DNA of 9,515 nucleotides from an uncultured Lachnospiraceae bacterium (GCA_910585655.1 CAJUFW010000109.1:1-9515), one strand, 5' to 3'; counted from the first letter of the stretch, positions 1 to 5,598 are shown. Numbers and translations: made by a program. Notes: a model not told the origin generated them from the letters alone.

Positions 1-55
1 ACTGTAAAAAGAAGTATAGCAGATAGTAAAGAGAAAATCAATATAAAAAGAAAGG

Positions 56-68
56 GCGGCATAGCCGC
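56..68 (+). other. Small hairpin before the first gene
   Basis: GCGGC and GCCGC form a perfect 5-bp stem around an ATA loop. It sits just upstream of the AGGG ribosome site (69-72) of the gene starting at 80. It is too short and lacks the T-run of a terminator. It may shape the 5' end of the mRNA or be the remnant of a processed intergenic hairpin. A second, larger GC-rich hairpin lies between this gene and the next. The function is not known. Confidence 0.35.
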
Positions 69-79
69 AGGGTGAAAAA

Positions 80-424
80 ATGGCTCTACAAAAAGAATCT
101 AAAAACCCATATTACACATTAGGCAGGATAGTAGCTTACCGGGAAAAAGAGGGGAAGCTAACCGGGACTAGTGATTTGGTGGAAAAAATCCTTTTGGATA
201 TACAGGAGGGAACAGCCTTAAAACTTGCGAACCTGGCACAGCAGATACAAGCGAATACCAGAGGGCTGGAGGATGGCAAAAAAGAGGAATTTGAAGCGTT
301 AGAGATGGAAATTGCAAAGCTCCATGACAGGCTAGAGATGGAGGAATATCCGGAACGGATGAACCCAGAACAGTTAGGCAGTTTCCAACTCGGATACTAC
401 CATCAAAGAAGCGTAGCAAAGTAG
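80..424 (+). CDS. Cas8c/Csd1 C-terminal-like small protein (Cas11c-like)
   Basis: This 114-aa protein resembles only the C-terminal end of the type I-C CRISPR large subunit Cas8c (Csd1). Residues 9-20 (NPYYTLGRIVAY) match the family's 'YLLGRLFAVLE' helix. Residues 94-110, ending EQLGSFQLGYYHQR, match the near-invariant Csd1 ending 'EQGLFALGYYHQR'. The segment between is mostly charged helix and is shorter than in Cas8c, by my memory of the family. In type I-C systems this part of Cas8c is also translated separately as the small subunit Cas11c, which lines the Cascade backbone. This gene therefore looks like a free-standing Cas11c relative. It has its own ATG and an AGGG site 7 nt upstream, so it is not a visible truncation product. 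No other cas gene is present. A role as a Cascade decoy/inhibitor or as a borrowed subunit is inference. The family match is from memory, not a search. Confidence 0.72.
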   Translation: MALQKESKNPYYTLGRIVAYREKEGKLTGTSDLVEKILLDIQEGTALKLANLAQQIQANTRGLEDGKKEEFEALEMEIAKLHDRLEMEEYPERMNPEQLGSFQLGYYHQRSVAK

Positions 425-433
425 CAGCACAAA

Positions 434-457
434 GCAGGGGCGGAATCCCGCCCCTGC
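434..457 (+). other. Strong intercistronic GC hairpin
   Basis: A perfect 10-bp stem pairs 434-443 (GCAGGGGCGG) with 448-457 around a 4-nt loop, between the first and second genes. The + side continues AAGAAAGG without a T-run, so it is not a classical terminator in that direction. It could stabilise the upstream mRNA's 3' end, cause partial attenuation, or be a processing site that lets the first gene be expressed differently from the next two. Confidence 0.6.
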
Positions 458-487
458 AAGAAAGGAAATAAAAGGAAGGCTTAAAAA

Positions 488-844
488 ATGGATGCAAAAG
501 ATTTTATAGCAGCCTTTAGCAAAACAGGGACGATTAAGGGGACGGCACGGGAACTGAAATGCTCTCAATATAGAGCAAGAAAAATCCTGTCGTCTGAAGG
601 GATTATCATAAACGAAACTCATGAAAAGATTTTAAAGTTGGCAGCAGGCGGAATGAATGTGAAGGAAATAGCCGAAAAGCTATCTTTAAATAAAAAAATC
701 GTCGAAAGCTATTTGCCAGCAGTTAAGCCATATTACAGGATAAATCAATCAGAAAATGCCAAAAGGATACAAAAATGTAGAGAAAGGAAGAGAAAAGTAT
801 GTGGTACAACGGAACATATGCCTGCGGACATGCAGGGAGAGTAA
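488..844 (+). CDS. Double helix-turn-helix DNA-binding protein
   Basis: This 118-aa basic protein has two helix-turn-helix-like segments. Residues about 8-36 (GTIKGTARELKCSQYRARKIL) read like a terminase-small-subunit or resolvase type HTH. Residues about 44-78 (ILKLAAGGMNVKEIAEKLSLNKKIVESYL) are a LuxR/sigma-region-4 type HTH. A very basic tail follows (about 91-103, AKRIQKCRERKRK). The start is supported by AAGGAAGG at 472-479, 8 nt before ATG. The last 46 nt overlap the next gene. No exact family is recognised. Its place directly after a Cas8c-like gene makes an anti-CRISPR-associated (Aca-like) autoregulator conceivable, but nothing in the sequence proves it. It could equally be an ordinary regulator of the mobile element. 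Confidence 0.75.
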   Translation: MDAKDFIAAFSKTGTIKGTARELKCSQYRARKILSSEGIIINETHEKILKLAAGGMNVKEIAEKLSLNKKIVESYLPAVKPYYRINQSENAKRIQKCRERKRKVCGTTEHMPADMQGE

Positions 845-1263
845 ATATTGTTGGGAAAAGCGAGGATCGTCAAAAGAAAGCGGACAAGCACTTTTCTAGT
901 TTTTGTCCAGAGTGTAGGCAGGTCGAAAGAAACGAAGCGAATCGGGAGGCTGCTGAGGTATCCGAACAGATGGGATTGCCGATGTTATCCGGCTCGGAAA
1001 AACAGGTTGACTGGGCGACGACAATCCGCCTAGAATGGATTGAACAGATCGAAAAGGAGATCGAAGTAGCCAGAGAAATGTTAAGCAAGCCAGAAGCGCC
1101 AAAACCAGCCATCACGCCAGATGAAATGGAAGAGATTTTACAAAGCGGCATAGAGCGGCACACGGAAGCAGGATTTTGGATCGATAACAAAGAGAGTGTA
1201 GGATTGCTTCTAAGGCGGCTTATAAGCGAATATAAAGAGAGCAAAACAAAGGCAGCTAGCTAA
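799..1263 (+). CDS. Mobile-element protein with putative zinc ribbon
   Basis: A 154-aa protein starting at an ATG with AAAGGAAG at 783-790, inside the end of the preceding gene in another frame. Residues 6-11 (TYACGH) and 36-39 (CPEC) give a C9/H11 plus C36/C39 set that could bind one zinc. Residues 65-77 (GSEKQVDWATTIR) form a motif I recall from many small proteins of Firmicutes plasmids and integrative elements. The rest is helical and charged (about 80-97 and 107-150). The role is unknown; nucleic-acid binding or element maintenance is plausible. The final codons form one arm of the 14-bp hairpin that terminates the opposite-strand RNA, so gene end and terminator are shared DNA. Confidence 0.8.
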   Translation: MWYNGTYACGHAGRVNIVGKSEDRQKKADKHFSSFCPECRQVERNEANREAAEVSEQMGLPMLSGSEKQVDWATTIRLEWIEQIEKEIEVAREMLSKPEAPKPAITPDEMEEILQSGIERHTEAGFWIDNKESVGLLLRRLISEYKESKTKAAS

Positions 1264-1280
1264 CAAGCTAGCTGCCTTTG
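1238..1280 (-). terminator. Intrinsic terminator of the minus-strand RNA
   Basis: A perfect 14-bp stem pairs 1267-1280 with 1247-1260 (CAAAGGCAGCTAGC on one arm) around a 6-nt loop. Read on the minus strand, the stem ends in CCTTTG and continues TTTTGCTCTCTTTATA, a T-rich tail. Read on the plus strand the tail is CAGGCTTGG, with no T-run. The terminator is therefore oriented mainly for leftward transcription. It also covers the stop codon of the plus-strand gene ending at 1263. Confidence 0.75.
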
Positions 1281-1311
1281 CAGGCTTGGATCCTCAATTG
1301 CCTTTACTAAC

Positions 1312-1340
1312 ACTTCAATCCGCGGTCTATTGTAACCGAC
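1312..1340 (-). repeat. Solitary type I-C-like CRISPR repeat
   Basis: Read on the minus strand, the 29 nt begin GTCG, as type I-C repeats do. They form a stem CGGTT/GACCG around the loop ACAATA (5 pairs, one of them G-T). They end in CGGATTGAAGT, exactly 11 nt after the stem. Type I-C repeats usually have a 32-33-nt layout of GTCGC, a hairpin, then GTGGATTGAAAT or GTGGATTGAAAC, and Cas5d cleavage leaves an 11-nt handle. The handle here matches that consensus at 9 of 11 positions. The repeat is a few bases short and occurs once, so it is not an array. It may be a degenerate repeat selected to bind Cas proteins. The consensus is from memory. Confidence 0.6.
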
Positions 1341-1346
1341 AAGCTA

Positions 1347-1376
1347 AGTATAGCACATAAGAGAGATTATTGTCAA
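1347..1376 (-). promoter_or_regulatory. Strong sigma-A promoter of the small RNA
   Basis: On the minus strand, TTGACA (1376-1371) is a perfect -35. After 18 bp comes TATACT (1352-1347), preceded by TGC as an extended -10. The DNA further upstream (about 1381-1420) is very A/T-rich and could act as an UP element. The expected start, 7 nt past the -10, is G1340, the first base of the CRISPR-like repeat. No operator is obvious, so strong constitutive expression is likely. Confidence 0.78.
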
Positions 1377-1446
1377 TTCTTTTGCGTATTAAATAATTAA
1401 ATCGTAAAACAGAAAAATTTGAATGCACATTTATTATAACGCACCG

Positions 1447-1468
1447 TTAGTAACAAATTGGTAACAAA
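1447..1468 (+). repeat. Tandem 11-bp repeats, possible integrase arm sites
   Basis: TTAGTAACAAA is followed directly by TTGGTAACAAA, an 11-bp tandem repeat with one mismatch. Short direct repeats of this sort are typical arm-type binding sites of tyrosine recombinases. They stand between the mobile-element-like genes and the chromosomal operon promoter, about where an element boundary would be expected. The following stretch (about 1469-1495, beginning AAAAGCCCTGAAAACCGC) could contain the core site. The other end and the integrase are outside the window, so this remains an inference. Confidence 0.4.
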
Positions 1469-1503
1469 AAAGCCCTGAAAACCGCATATTTTAGGCAAAT
1501 TAT

Positions 1504-1557
1504 TTAAGAATTGGTTAAGGATTTTCTAAAGACAATTAAGAATTGGAAGGCTATACT
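1504..1557 (+). promoter_or_regulatory. Response-regulator-type promoter of first ABC operon
   Basis: Half-sites TTAAG occur at 1504, 1515 and 1536, with a related CTAAAG at 1526, giving 10-11-bp phasing. TTAAGAATTGG is exactly repeated at 1504-1514 and 1536-1546. The -10 is TATACT at 1552-1557, and the -35 region is poor (AAGACA, 1529-1534). Direct repeats at helical spacing over a weak -35 are the usual layout for activation by OmpR-family regulators. The promoter before the gene at 5642 has the same arrangement. The expected transcript starts near 1564 and leads into the ribosome site GGAGGG at 1590-1595. Confidence 0.68.
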
Positions 1558-1601
1558 GAAACTGCAAGTAAAAAATATCCAGAAAACATGGAGGGAAAAG
1601 A

Positions 1602-2360
1602 GTGAAAAAGGTAGTATTAAAAGCAGAGCAGTTAAGCAAATCCTTTTCGAGCGGCGGAGCGATGCAGCATGTCTTAAAAAATATCGACCTAGAGCTGTAT
1701 GAAGGTGATTTTACGGTGATTATGGGTGCAAGCGGAGCGGGGAAATCAACGTTATTGTATGCGCTTTCCGGGATGGATACGCCCTCTCTTGGTACGATTA
1801 CATTCGGCGATACGGTGATTTCAAAGCTAAACCAGGACGCGCTGGCTGTGTTTCGGCGCAGGCACTGTGGGTTTGTATTTCAGCAGATTTATTTGATGGA
1901 TGGAATGTCGGTGATGGACAATGTGCTTTCGGCAGGGCTTTTGCTGCAAAAGGATAAAAAGGCGTTAGTACGGCAGGCAAAAGAGCTGTTCGCCTCGGTC
2001 GGTATTTCCGAGGAGACCCAGCGGAAGTTTCCGGCGCAGCTTTCCGGCGGGGAGGCGCAGAGAGTAGGAATTGTCCGTGCGCTTATCAACAAGCCGGAGC
2101 TTCTGTTTGCCGACGAACCGACCGGAGCCTTAAATTCCAAGACAGGGCTGGATGTTCTTGATACACTGACCGCCTTTCATGAACAGGGACAGGGCGTGGT
2201 AATGGTGACGCATGATATGCGTTCTGCCAGACGTGGAAACCGGATTTTGTATTTGAAGGATGGAGTGGTTTTGGGTGAATGCCATTTAGGAAAGTATCAG
2301 CACGGCGATCCGGCAAGACGGAACATGCTTTCAGACTTTTTAGCGGAAATGGGGTGGTAG
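1602..2360 (+). CDS. ABC transporter ATPase, MacB/LolD type
   Basis: This 252-aa cytoplasmic ATPase powers the membrane permease encoded 1 nt downstream. Visible motifs in order are Walker A GASGAGKST (42-50), Q-loop FVFQQ (91-95), signature LSGGEAQ (147-153), Walker B LLFADEP (167-173) followed by TGALNSKTG, and the switch histidine in VTHD (H204). 'DEPTGALNSKTG' and 'MGASGAGKST' are typical of the MacB/LolD/BceA branch that serves FtsX-type permeases. Translation starts at GTG (1602) behind GGAGGG at 1590-1595, 6 nt away. Members of this branch export or expel peptides and lipids at the membrane or act by mechanotransmission. The probable job here is defence against, or export of, a membrane-active compound. 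The promoter carries direct repeats like those of the downstream two-component cluster. Confidence 0.93.
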   Translation: MKKVVLKAEQLSKSFSSGGAMQHVLKNIDLELYEGDFTVIMGASGAGKSTLLYALSGMDTPSLGTITFGDTVISKLNQDALAVFRRRHCGFVFQQIYLMDGMSVMDNVLSAGLLLQKDKKALVRQAKELFASVGISEETQRKFPAQLSGGEAQRVGIVRALINKPELLFADEPTGALNSKTGLDVLDTLTAFHEQGQGVVMVTHDMRSARRGNRILYLKDGVVLGECHLGKYQHGDPARRNMLSDFLAEMGW

Positions 2361-2361
2361 C

Positions 2362-4722
2362 ATGAAAAAAGAGCTTCTTTTGGTTCGTTCGTATCTGCAT
2401 AAAGCGAAGGGGCAAACCGTCGCGATTGTCGTATTGATGTTGTTGGCAGCCGTCATGCTGCATCTGTGGCTGATGTTAAGTCTGGATTATAAGCAGAATT
2501 TTGACCGCCGTCATGATGAGCTTCATGCAGAGCATGTGATTCTGGTAGTGGACGAGGAGGCTAAAGGGGAGGCTGCGTTGCGTAGCTTTTTATCAGAGAC
2601 GTTAGAAGCAGATACGCGTACGGCGGAAACCTTCCTAAAGCCTGCTCTGCATATGGTAGGGAAATTTAACTACCAAGGCGGGGAAATCAATTCGGAGCTG
2701 GTGATTTTGGAAAAAGAGGCGGCTTTGCAGGCTCCGATTGGCAGAGTGGAAATCGTGGAGGAATGGGAAGGAAAGGACGGAGTAAAGAGTGGTATCTATT
2801 TACCGCTGCTTTATCAGTCGGAAGATATCGCCCTTGGAAAAACGATATCCATTTGGATTGGGAGTGAGCGGCTTACGTATACAGTATGTGGTTTTTTTAA
2901 CAGTATGATGGCAGGCTCTCATAACTGTACGATATGCGAAATACTATTGACAGAAGATCAGTACCAGAAGTTAGAGGAATCAGGCTATGCGCCAGGGGCG
3001 ACCTTCTGCGCCGTGCGTCTGTGGGAAAAGGGGGAAAGCGAGAACTATGAGAGCAGCTTAAAAAGCGCGGTATCGGCTCGTTATCCGACTGCCCGTATGG
3101 TAAGCAATTCTTATACGCTTGTAACCAGTTCCCGTTATATTTCCCAAATGATTTGTGCGGGGGTAATCAGCGCGATGGCATTTCTGATTCTGTTGATTGC
3201 TCTGGTGGTAATAGCGTCTAATATTCTTTATTATATCCAGGAAAATATGAAAAACCTTGGTACGTTAAAGGCGATAGGCTATACAGGACGTCAGTTGATT
3301 AGCTCCTTACTGCTGCAGTTTTTGGGTGTTTCCCTTCTGTCTGCCCTGGCAGGGATTGGGATTTCCTATGGTCTGTTTCCTTTTGTCAATACGATGATGA
3401 TTTCCCAGACCGGCATTCCCTATGAGCTTCGGTTTTTACCGGTTCCGTTTTTGTTGACGCTGGTATTACTAGGCGGAGCCGTCGTGCTGGTAGTCGTATG
3501 TTCGGCGTGGCGGATAGGGCGGATAGAACCAATTGTTGCGCTCCGGCAAGGGCTTTTGACGCACAATTTCAGGAAGAACCATGTTCCGTTAGATCGTGGG
3601 AGACTGCCGATTTTGATAGCGCTTGCCTTAAAAAATACCTGTTCCGGTCTTAAGCATACGATAACCGTTTGTATTACTATGCTGGTGCTTTCTTTGGTAG
3701 TGGTATTTTCCGGAGTAATGGCAGAAAACATGATATTGGATATGACACCGTTTTTAAATATGATCGTAGGAGAGACAGCGGATAGCTGTATCAATGTGAA
3801 TGTGGGGGCGGAGGAAGCCCTTTTAGAAAAACTGGAAGCCGATTGGCAGGTGGAAAAGAGCTACTTGTATCATTCTTTAACCGTCAGCGAGGTAGGTGGG
3901 CTGGATTTGATGGCGACGATTTCAGACGATTTTTCTAGGGTAAATAATCAGAACGTCGTATTGGAAGGACGGTTTCCAAAGTATGAAAATGAAATGGCGA
4001 TAGCGGCAAAGTACGCAAAGGAAAGGGGATTGCAGATAGGAGATGAGATTTGGATCAGCACCGGCGGAAGCAAAGCGAATTATCTGATCTCTGGGTTTAC
4101 TCAGGTGACAAACAATTTGGGAAAGGATTGCCTGATGACAAAGGAGGGCTATGAGCGGCTGGGAGAGCTGCAGAATGTCAGCTATTATCTGAATTTAGCA
4201 GAAGGGACAGATATAGAACAGTTTCATAAAGAAATAAAAGAGGAGTTTGAAAGAGATGTCAATATGACGATTAACATTAAAACAACCATAGAAGGGGCAA
4301 GTGCCGTTTATATTTCCTTGATGACGATCATTGTCCTCGCGATTTTGGTATTGAGCATGATTGTGATTGTATTTGTCCTGTATTTGCTGGTACGGCTGAT
4401 GCTGGGAAGGAAAAAGCAGGAGTATGGAATTTTAAAGGCGTTAGGCTTTAAAAGCAGACAGTTGATGCTGCTGACCGCACTGTCCTTTCTCCCGGCGATG
4501 ATTGGCGCTACAGTCGTAGGGCTGGTCGTCAGCAGCATCTTGATCAATCCGCTGATTGCCCTGTTTTTAGAAGGAATCGGGATTGTAAAGTGTACTTTTT
4601 TTGTGCCGGTAGGATTTGTAGTAGCTGCCGGAGTAGGATTGGTGTTATTTGCATTTGCAGTGGCATGCTTACTTTCCTGGAGGGTAAAACGAATTTCTCC
4701 GAAAATGTTGCTGGCAGGATAA
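2362..4722 (+). CDS. FtsX-family ABC permease, two extracellular domains
   Basis: This 786-aa membrane protein partners the ATPase just upstream (stop and start separated by one base). Segments in order are TM1 (about 18-40), a large extracellular domain (about 45-258), TM2-4 (about 262-290, 310-335, 357-385), TM5 (about 430-455), a second extracellular domain (about 460-645), and TM6-8 (about 648-680, 700-735, 746-772). Cytoplasmic motifs after TM2 and TM6 are the FtsX-type 'NLGTLKAIGYTGRQL' (res. about 297-311) and 'EYGILKALGFKSRQL', which couple to the ATPase. This duplicated 4+4 layout with two outer domains fits Firmicutes FtsX/MacB-like exporters rather than the 10-TM BceB type. The substrate cannot be read from sequence; antimicrobial peptide or lipid is likely from context. 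Confidence 0.9.
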   Translation: MKKELLLVRSYLHKAKGQTVAIVVLMLLAAVMLHLWLMLSLDYKQNFDRRHDELHAEHVILVVDEEAKGEAALRSFLSETLEADTRTAETFLKPALHMVGKFNYQGGEINSELVILEKEAALQAPIGRVEIVEEWEGKDGVKSGIYLPLLYQSEDIALGKTISIWIGSERLTYTVCGFFNSMMAGSHNCTICEILLTEDQYQKLEESGYAPGATFCAVRLWEKGESENYESSLKSAVSARYPTARMVSNSYTLVTSSRYISQMICAGVISAMAFLILLIALVVIASNILYYIQENMKNLGTLKAIGYTGRQLISSLLLQFLGVSLLSALAGIGISYGLFPFVNTMMISQTGIPYELRFLPVPFLLTLVLLGGAVVLVVVCSAWRIGRIEPIVALRQGLLTHNFRKNHVPLDRGRLPILIALALKNTCSGLKHTITVCITMLVLSLVVVFSGVMAENMILDMTPFLNMIVGETADSCINVNVGAEEALLEKLEADWQVEKSYLYHSLTVSEVGGLDLMATISDDFSRVNNQNVVLEGRFPKYENEMAIAAKYAKERGLQIGDEIWISTGGSKANYLISGFTQVTNNLGKDCLMTKEGYERLGELQNVSYYLNLAEGTDIEQFHKEIKEEFERDVNMTINIKTTIEGASAVYISLMTIIVLAILVLSMIVIVFVLYLLVRLMLGRKKQEYGILKALGFKSRQLMLLTALSFLPAMIGATVVGLVVSSILINPLIALFLEGIGIVKCTFFVPVGFVVAAGVGLVLFAFAVACLLSWRVKRISPKMLLAG

Positions 4723-4729
4723 ATGACTG

Positions 4730-4758
4730 TTGCTCTTAAAGAAACAGTGTGCTATATT
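4730..4758 (+). promoter_or_regulatory. Candidate promoter of the response regulator gene
   Basis: TTGCTC (4730-4735) lies 17 bp before TATATT (4753-4758), which is preceded by TGC as an extended -10. A 6-bp inverted repeat ACTGTT/AACAGT (4726-4731 and 4743-4748) overlaps the -35 and could be an operator or a weak hairpin. No terminator with a T-run follows the permease gene at 4722, so read-through from the first operon is also possible. Confidence 0.45.
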
Positions 4759-4805
4759 AGGCTGTAGTATGACGACAGAACATCAGAAAGTAAGGGAGAA
4801 GCCAG

Positions 4806-5534
4806 ATGCCAAAAATTCTAATCATAGAAGACGACGCAGAAAACAACCAGATGATTCGGGAATACCTGGAGGGGCAGGGGTATTCCTGTACGCAGGCTTA
4901 TTCCGGCAGCGAAGGAAAGCTTTTATTCCAGATAGAAAAATTTGACCTGGTGCTGTTGGACTTGATGCTGCCGGGAATTGCCGGAGAGGAGTTGGTTTCC
5001 CTCTTTGCCAAAAAGGCGCCGGTTATCGTACTCTCTGCAAAAAGTGGTTTGGACAGTAAGGTAGAGGTATTGTCGGCAGGAGCCGAGGACTATATATGCA
5101 AACCGTTTGACCTGCCGGAGCTGTTAGTACGGATACAGGTACAGCTACGGCGCAGGGACAGGCAGAGAGAGGGTGGAGAGAGCGGAGAGAGCAATACTGC
5201 TTCTGACTCTGTAGATAGAGAAAGAATAGAAAGCTCGCAAAACGTTTATACTTATAAATCATGGACGCTGAATCCAGATACGCAGGAAATGACGGCAGAG
5301 GGGGAGTTGATTGAACTGACCCGGCATGAATTTTTAATTATGGAGCTGCTTATCCGAAATCCAAGGCGGGTGTTTACCAAGCAGATGATCTATGAGTATG
5401 CCTGGGGAGAGGAATATTTGGCAGAAGACAAAACCATTAACGTGCATATCAGCAATATCCGGGCAAAATTAAAAAGGAGCGGCACGGATACATATATTCA
5501 AACAGTCTGGGGAATGGGCTTTAAACTTTCTTAA
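4806..5534 (+). CDS. OmpR/PhoB-family response regulator
   Basis: This 242-aa transcription factor is the cytoplasmic partner of the histidine kinase encoded at 7406. The receiver domain (about 1-115) has acidic D9/D10, phospho-acceptor D52 in LVLLDLMLPG, S77, and K99 in CKPF. A charged linker (about 117-145, rich in E, S and R) leads to the winged-helix domain (about 148-242), with LTRHEFLIMELL and the recognition/wing motif 'INVHISNIRAKLK...VWGMGF'. The linker is rather long and low in complexity. The start has AAGGGAG at 4792-4798, 7 nt upstream. It very likely binds the direct repeats before the ABC operons at 1602 and 5642. Family members with this gene order control resistance to bacitracin or lantibiotics. 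Confidence 0.93.
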   Translation: MPKILIIEDDAENNQMIREYLEGQGYSCTQAYSGSEGKLLFQIEKFDLVLLDLMLPGIAGEELVSLFAKKAPVIVLSAKSGLDSKVEVLSAGAEDYICKPFDLPELLVRIQVQLRRRDRQREGGESGESNTASDSVDRERIESSQNVYTYKSWTLNPDTQEMTAEGELIELTRHEFLIMELLIRNPRRVFTKQMIYEYAWGEEYLAEDKTINVHISNIRAKLKRSGTDTYIQTVWGMGFKLS

Positions 5535-5573
5535 CCTTTTCTGAACGCTTTTTAAAACCTCTGATAGTATACT
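5531..5573 (+). promoter_or_regulatory. Response-regulator-type promoter of second ABC operon
   Basis: Half-sites TTAAC (5531), TGAAC (5542) and TTAAAAC (5552) repeat at about 11-bp steps, followed by -10 TATACT at 5568-5573. They lie about 37, 26 and 16 bp before the -10. The promoter at 1504-1557 has half-sites at the same distances, and both -10 regions read TATACTGAAA. There is no good -35 at the right place, so activation by the neighbouring regulator is likely. The first half-site overlaps the stop codon of the regulator gene. Confidence 0.65.
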
Positions 5574-5578
5574 GAAAA

Positions 5579-5598
5579 CAGATGGAAGAAACCATCTG
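5579..5598 (+). promoter_or_regulatory. 5' leader hairpin of second ABC operon
   Basis: CAGATGG and CCATCTG form a perfect 7-bp stem around AAGAAA, beginning at about the expected transcription start. It has no T-run, so it is more likely a 5'-end mRNA stabiliser or a protein-binding element than a terminator. Confidence 0.5.

Larger units (their letters stand above)
1238..1340 (-). ncRNA. Predicted crRNA-like small RNA (about 100 nt)
   Basis: A complete small transcription unit is visible on the minus strand. A strong promoter (1347-1376) has its expected start about 7 nt past the -10, at 1340. A repeat-like 29 nt (1340-1312) opens the RNA, followed by 31 nt of unique sequence (1311-1281) and a 14-bp terminator hairpin. 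No plausible protein is encoded. The order repeat hairpin, 11-nt handle, spacer-like stretch, 3' hairpin resembles a type I-C crRNA precursor with a single repeat. Known classes with this look are solitary-repeat RNA anti-CRISPRs of phages, CreA-type guide antitoxins, and mini-arrays; the sequence alone cannot choose among them. The Cas8c-like gene in the same locus supports a CRISPR link. The 3' end is antisense to the end of the gene at 799-1263. Confidence 0.62.

Noticed and set aside
1036..1045. TGGATTGAAC on the plus strand, resembling a type I-C repeat end, with a weak GGCG/CGCC stem just before it.
   Set aside because: It lies inside the 799-1263 gene, where it encodes a conserved-looking helix, and has no promoter or terminator arrangement. 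A chance match is the simplest reading.
1419..1440. TTGAAT and TATAAC as a possible plus-strand promoter.
   Set aside because: Only 10 bp separate the two boxes, too short for sigma-A, and a better placed promoter for the next gene lies at 1504-1557.
1..1600. A full CRISPR array or cas operon to go with the Cas8c-like gene.
   Set aside because: Only one repeat-like unit is present, and there is no cas1, cas2, cas3, cas5 or cas7 in the window.
1511..1702. A 63-aa plus-strand open frame covering the promoter and start of the first ATPase gene.
   Set aside because: It overlaps the operator repeats and the real GTG start with its ribosome site, and its protein has no recognisable character.
4736..4758. 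TTAAAG upstream of the TATATT -10 as a regulator binding site before the response regulator gene.
   Set aside because: It is a single half-site with no partner at the expected 11-bp step. Autoregulation is possible but not supported.
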